NCBI GenBank assembly: GCA_024684065.1
Contig: JAIKXO010000202.1
Span: 1-9,950, forward strand
Source: Lachnospiraceae bacterium
Lineage (GTDB): Bacteria; Bacillota_A; Clostridia; Lachnospirales; Lachnospiraceae
DNA: 9,950 nucleotides
Direction: 5' to 3'
In this document: piece by piece, positions 8,091 through 9,950 of the stretch
How the letters are laid out: each line of letters starts with the position of its first letter
Position numbering within the stretch: the first letter of the stretch is position 1
Made by a program: the position numbers and the translations under genes
The notes under the pieces: generated by a model
Told to the model about the DNA's origin: nothing
What the model saw: the letters and a program-made list of their open reading frames with translations, nothing else
The model's database searches: none

Positions 8091-8133
8091 AACTCCGGCT
8101 CCGGATGGCTTACGCCAACCGAAAGCCGGAGTT
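8091..8133 (-). promoter_or_regulatory. Intercistronic stem-loop between binding-protein and ATPase genes
   Basis: AACTCCGGCT at 8091-8100 is perfectly inverted at 8124-8133. Inside, GGTTGGC and GCCATCC (minus strand) pair with one mismatch around a GTAA loop, giving a long stem with a GNRA tetraloop. No T tract follows on the minus strand, so it is not a normal intrinsic terminator. In binding-protein-dependent transport operons such structures commonly protect the upstream mRNA from 3' exonucleases, or allow partial termination, so that the binding protein is made in excess. That role is inferred. The surrounding spacer (8041-8179) holds no gene. Confidence 0.75.
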
Positions 8134-8179
8134 CCGCGTCTGGTTTGTCTTTAATGATGTCCGAATAATAAGCCGAGGC

Positions 8180-9190
8180 TTAATATGTACGGTTCGGGAG
8201 CTCTGCTTCCGCGTCTTCCTGGGTGAATACACCGTCGTTGGATACGATCCACTTATCTACCGTTTCGCCTGCCTTAAGCTTTGCTGCGGTATCGAATATC
8301 TGCTCCGCAAGGCAGGGATTGCATTCAACCGTTCCGTTCATCTCGCCTGCTACCATTGCCTCGAAAGCACCCTTAACGCCATCGCAGCCTACGATCTTGA
8401 TATCCTCTCCGGGCTTCTTCCCTGCTTCCTTGATCGCCTCGATCGCACCGAGAGCCATATCGTCATTGTGCGCGAATACCGCATCTATTTCATCATAGGA
8501 CTTTAAGAAAGACTCCATGACCTCTTTGCCGAGGGACCTTGTAAAATCTCCTGTCTGTGAAGCGATGATCTCTATATCCGGATATTTTTCCGCAAGCTCG
8601 CCGTCAAAGCCTTCCTTACGTTCATTAGCAGCCGATGCGCCAACTGTTCCTTCAAGCTCTACAACCTTGCCGCTCCCCGAAAGAAGCTCTCCTACGATGT
8701 CAGCCGCCTGAGCACCTTCCCAGATGAAATCCGAAGAGATCTGGGTATCATAAAGATCTGCGCAGGACTCGTCAACACCTCTGTCTACAAGTATTACGGG
8801 AATCCCTGCTTCCTTACATTCCGTAAGCACTGCCTCCCAGCCGGTCTCTACTACAGGGGGAAACGCTATAACGTCAACGCCCATCTCGATAAAGTTACGG
8901 ATCGCCTTGATCTGGTTTTCCTGCTTCTGCTGTGCGTCCGCAAATACGAGATCGAGAGTGTCGGTATGCTGTGCTGCATACCACTGAATGTCGTTGGTCT
9001 CTCCGTCACGCCAGCCTGATTCCTGCCCTATCTGTGCAAAACCTACTACAAGCTTATCATTAGCGGGCTTCGAAGTCTCCGAAGCAGGAGCGGCTCCCGT
9101 GCCGGCCGCAGGATATCCCGCATAACAACCCGTAAGCAGTGCGCTGCCCAGAGCCGCGATCAGTGTGAACGCAAGTAATCTTTTCTTCAT
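8180..9190 (-). CDS. ytfQ: Galactofuranose-type ABC transporter substrate-binding lipoprotein YtfQ
   Basis: A 336-residue binding protein anchored outside the membrane. A lipoprotein signal peptide ends in ALLTG/C (Cys22), followed by a flexible Ala/Gly/Pro/Ser-rich linker (about 24-44). The type-I binding fold spans about 46-336. Motifs in order are VGFAQIGQESGWR (48-60), ADAQQKQENQIKA (84-96), PPVVETGW (111-118), VDRGVD (135-140), VELEGTVGAS (177-186), SQTGDFTRS (211-219), AHNDDMALGAIEAIKEAG (240-257) and KPGED (259-263). These nearly copy the corresponding stretches of E. coli YtfQ as I remember it, the structurally studied galactofuranose-binding protein, so the pocket is probably conserved. 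The E. coli protein is a free periplasmic protein; a lipoprotein is expected in a Gram-positive. The start has GGAGG at a 9-nt spacing. It is first in the operon and is separated from the ATPase gene by a stem-loop, consistent with higher expression. Confidence 0.92.
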   Translation of the reverse strand: MKKRLLAFTLIAALGSALLTGCYAGYPAAGTGAAPASETSKPANDKLVVGFAQIGQESGWRDGETNDIQWYAAQHTDTLDLVFADAQQKQENQIKAIRNFIEMGVDVIAFPPVVETGWEAVLTECKEAGIPVILVDRGVDESCADLYDTQISSDFIWEGAQAADIVGELLSGSGKVVELEGTVGASAANERKEGFDGELAEKYPDIEIIASQTGDFTRSLGKEVMESFLKSYDEIDAVFAHNDDMALGAIEAIKEAGKKPGEDIKIVGCDGVKGAFEAMVAGEMNGTVECNPCLAEQIFDTAAKLKAGETVDKWIVSNDGVFTQEDAEAELPNRTY

Positions 9191-9199
9191 TTTCAGAAT

Positions 9200-9206
9200 C
9201 CTCCTT
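9200..9206 (-). promoter_or_regulatory. Strong ribosome binding site of ytfQ
   Basis: AAGGAGG on the minus strand, 9 nt before the ATG at 9190. It is preceded by the perfect AT palindrome TTTAAATTTAAA (9205-9216), which overlaps the first bases of the site. This is the strongest Shine-Dalgarno sequence of the operon's first gene and supports the chosen start. Confidence 0.75.
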
Positions 9207-9230
9207 TAAATTTAAACGTTTGTGTTTTTC

Positions 9231-9299
9231 ATAAACAACTGTTGAAAGGAGTATATTACTTCGTTAATGATCCGTCTTTACGCTCAGATAAACAAAAGT
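9231..9299 (-). promoter_or_regulatory. Candidate promoter and regulator-binding direct repeats upstream of ytfQ
   Basis: Within the 142-bp gap between the tRNA terminator and ytfQ, the minus strand carries TATACT (9255-9250), a fair -10. The hexamer 17 bp upstream, AAGACG (9278-9273), is a poor -35, as expected of an activator-dependent promoter. A 12-bp direct repeat, ACTTTTGTTTAT (9299-9288) and ACAGTTGTTTAT (9242-9231), matches at 10 of 12 positions with a 57-bp period. The upstream copy sits about 10 bp before the -35, a common position for AraC-type activators; the downstream copy would lie at the predicted transcript start. All assignments are inference from reading. Confidence 0.3.
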
Positions 9300-9332
9300 T
9301 GTGATTTTTTAATCGGTAAAATATTCACGCAC

Positions 9333-9373
9333 AAAAAAAGAAAGCGCTGAAAACCCGTATTTTCAACGCTTTC
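9333..9373 (-). terminator. Intrinsic terminator of the tRNA operon
   Basis: On the minus strand GAAAGCGTTGAAAA (9373-9360) pairs with TTTTCAGCGCTTTC (9353-9340), 14 pairs including one G-T, around a 6-nt loop. Seven T residues follow at 9339-9333. It lies 10 nt after the tRNA-Lys gene and insulates the tRNA operon from ytfQ. Confidence 0.93.
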
Positions 9374-9383
9374 CTCTTTCTTC

Positions 9384-9456
9384 TGAGACACTGGGGAATC
9401 GAACCCCAGACAACTTGATTAAAAGTCAAGTGCTCTACCGACTGAGCTAGTGTCCC
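9384..9456 (-). tRNA. tRNA-Lys (anticodon UUU)
   Basis: A 73-nt cloverleaf. The acceptor GGGACAC pairs with GTGTCTC (one G-U), with discriminator A. The D arm is GCTCAGTCGGTAGAGC and the anticodon loop CTTTTAA has TTT at 34-36. The T arm is TGGGG-TTCGATT-CCCCA. CCA is not encoded. It is the last gene of the tRNA operon, just before the terminator. Confidence 0.97.
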
Positions 9457-9486
9457 GTATCATGGCTATTATATGTTTCCGCCAAA

Positions 9487-9558
9487 CAGGGCTAGCTGGA
9501 TTCGAACCAGCGGATGCAGGGATCAAAACCCTGTGCCTTACCGCTTGGCGATAGCCCT
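9487..9558 (-). tRNA. tRNA-Gln (anticodon UUG)
   Basis: A 72-nt cloverleaf. The acceptor AGGGCTA pairs with TAGCCCT, with discriminator G. The D stem is GCC/GGC, the anticodon stem CAGGG/CCTG with loop TTTTGAT gives TTG, and the T arm is GCTGG-TTCGAAT-CCAGC. CCA is not encoded. The first pair is A1-U72 rather than the U1-A72 usual in bacterial tRNA-Gln. Confidence 0.96.
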
Positions 9559-9590
9559 ATGTTTTCACGGCCATACCCCTGCCGCTTAAG

Positions 9591-9664
<74 letters not shown>

Positions 9665-9702
9665 CATATTTATCAATAGGTCAATCGCATAATTTCTCTT
9701 AA

Positions 9703-9756
9703 TCCGGCCTGCCGGACTCAGGAGATCCGAAAAGATCTGTTTTCAGGACTTTTCGG
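9703..9756 (-). other. Structured spacer between tRNA-Arg and tRNA-His
   Basis: The 130-nt spacer (9665-9794) is much longer than the other two in this operon (30 and 32 nt). It contains an 8-bp inverted repeat, CCGAAAAG at 9727-9734 with CTTTTCGG at 9749-9756, and a short stem TCCGG-cctg-CCGGA at 9703-9716. Neither is followed by a T tract, so these are more likely processing or spacer structures than terminators. No gene or good internal promoter is seen. Confidence 0.4.
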
Positions 9757-9794
9757 CAATAATGGATCAACGGAATAAATCCTGTCATCATATA

Positions 9795-9868
<74 letters not shown>

Positions 9869-9898
9869 CCATTGCCTAAAAAAACTAGCAACTATCTC

Positions 9899-9926
9899 AT
9901 TATACAACATAATTGCCATTTGTCAA
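9899..9926 (-). promoter_or_regulatory. Consensus sigma-70/SigA promoter of the tRNA operon
   Basis: On the minus strand TTGACA (9926-9921) and TATAAT (9904-9899) are separated by 16 bp: both hexamers are perfect. Transcription should begin near 9892, leaving a leader of about 24 nt that contains TTGCTA...TAGGCAA, able to form a small stem before tRNA-Arg at 9868. Confidence 0.92.
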
Positions 9927-9950
9927 AAAGAATTTAATAATAACTCAAAA

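Noticed and set aside
7790..8506. A 238-codon plus-strand frame spanning the ytfR-ytfQ junction
   Set aside because: It covers the start of ytfR, the stem-loop and the end of ytfQ in antisense. It has no domain and no credible initiation site.
9679..9684. TTGACC on the minus strand before tRNA-His as an internal promoter
   Set aside because: It lies only 15 nt from the tRNA start, so a matching -10 would fall inside the tRNA gene.

Overview
The window looks like a chromosomal segment from a Firmicute of the Clostridia, probably Lachnospiraceae. The grounds are the YesM/YesN-type two-component pair, lipoprotein signal peptides on the solute-binding proteins, strong AGGAGG-like ribosome sites, moderate GC content and tRNA genes that lack an encoded CCA. 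The genus cannot be fixed from sequence reading alone. Every supported gene lies on the minus strand, so transcription runs from high to low coordinates.

Right end (9384-9950): a four-gene tRNA operon, Arg(UCU)-His(GUG)-Gln(UUG)-Lys(UUU). It is driven by a promoter with perfect consensus hexamers (TTGACA, 16 bp, TATAAT) and closed by a strong intrinsic terminator at 9333-9373.

Centre and left (138-9190): one seven-gene operon. First comes a complete galactofuranose-type ABC importer: binding lipoprotein YtfQ, a strong intercistronic stem-loop, the double ATPase YtfR, and permeases YtfT and YjfF. The transport genes from ytfR on are coupled by start/stop overlaps. Seven bases later comes a YesM/LytS-family histidine kinase, which overlaps an AraC-type response regulator by 8 nt. 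Last is an unusual 613-residue lipoprotein holding two periplasmic-binding domains in tandem, the second clearly a relative of the operon's own YtfQ.

Proposed working model (inference): YtfQRT-YjfF imports galactofuranose or a related sugar. The tandem-domain lipoprotein acts as an extracellular sugar receptor for the histidine kinase, as XylFII does for LytS in Clostridium beijerinckii. The phosphorylated regulator then activates the promoter upstream of ytfQ, where there is a weak -35, a fair -10 and a near-identical 12-bp direct repeat. The tandem binding-protein receptor is the most interesting item. No glycosidase or sugar-catabolic gene lies in the window.

Left end (1-138): a GC-rich stretch with nested and mutually exclusive hairpins following the last stop codon; it resembles a mobile or repeated intergenic palindrome more than a simple terminator. 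No gene-free stretch exceeds 300 bases.
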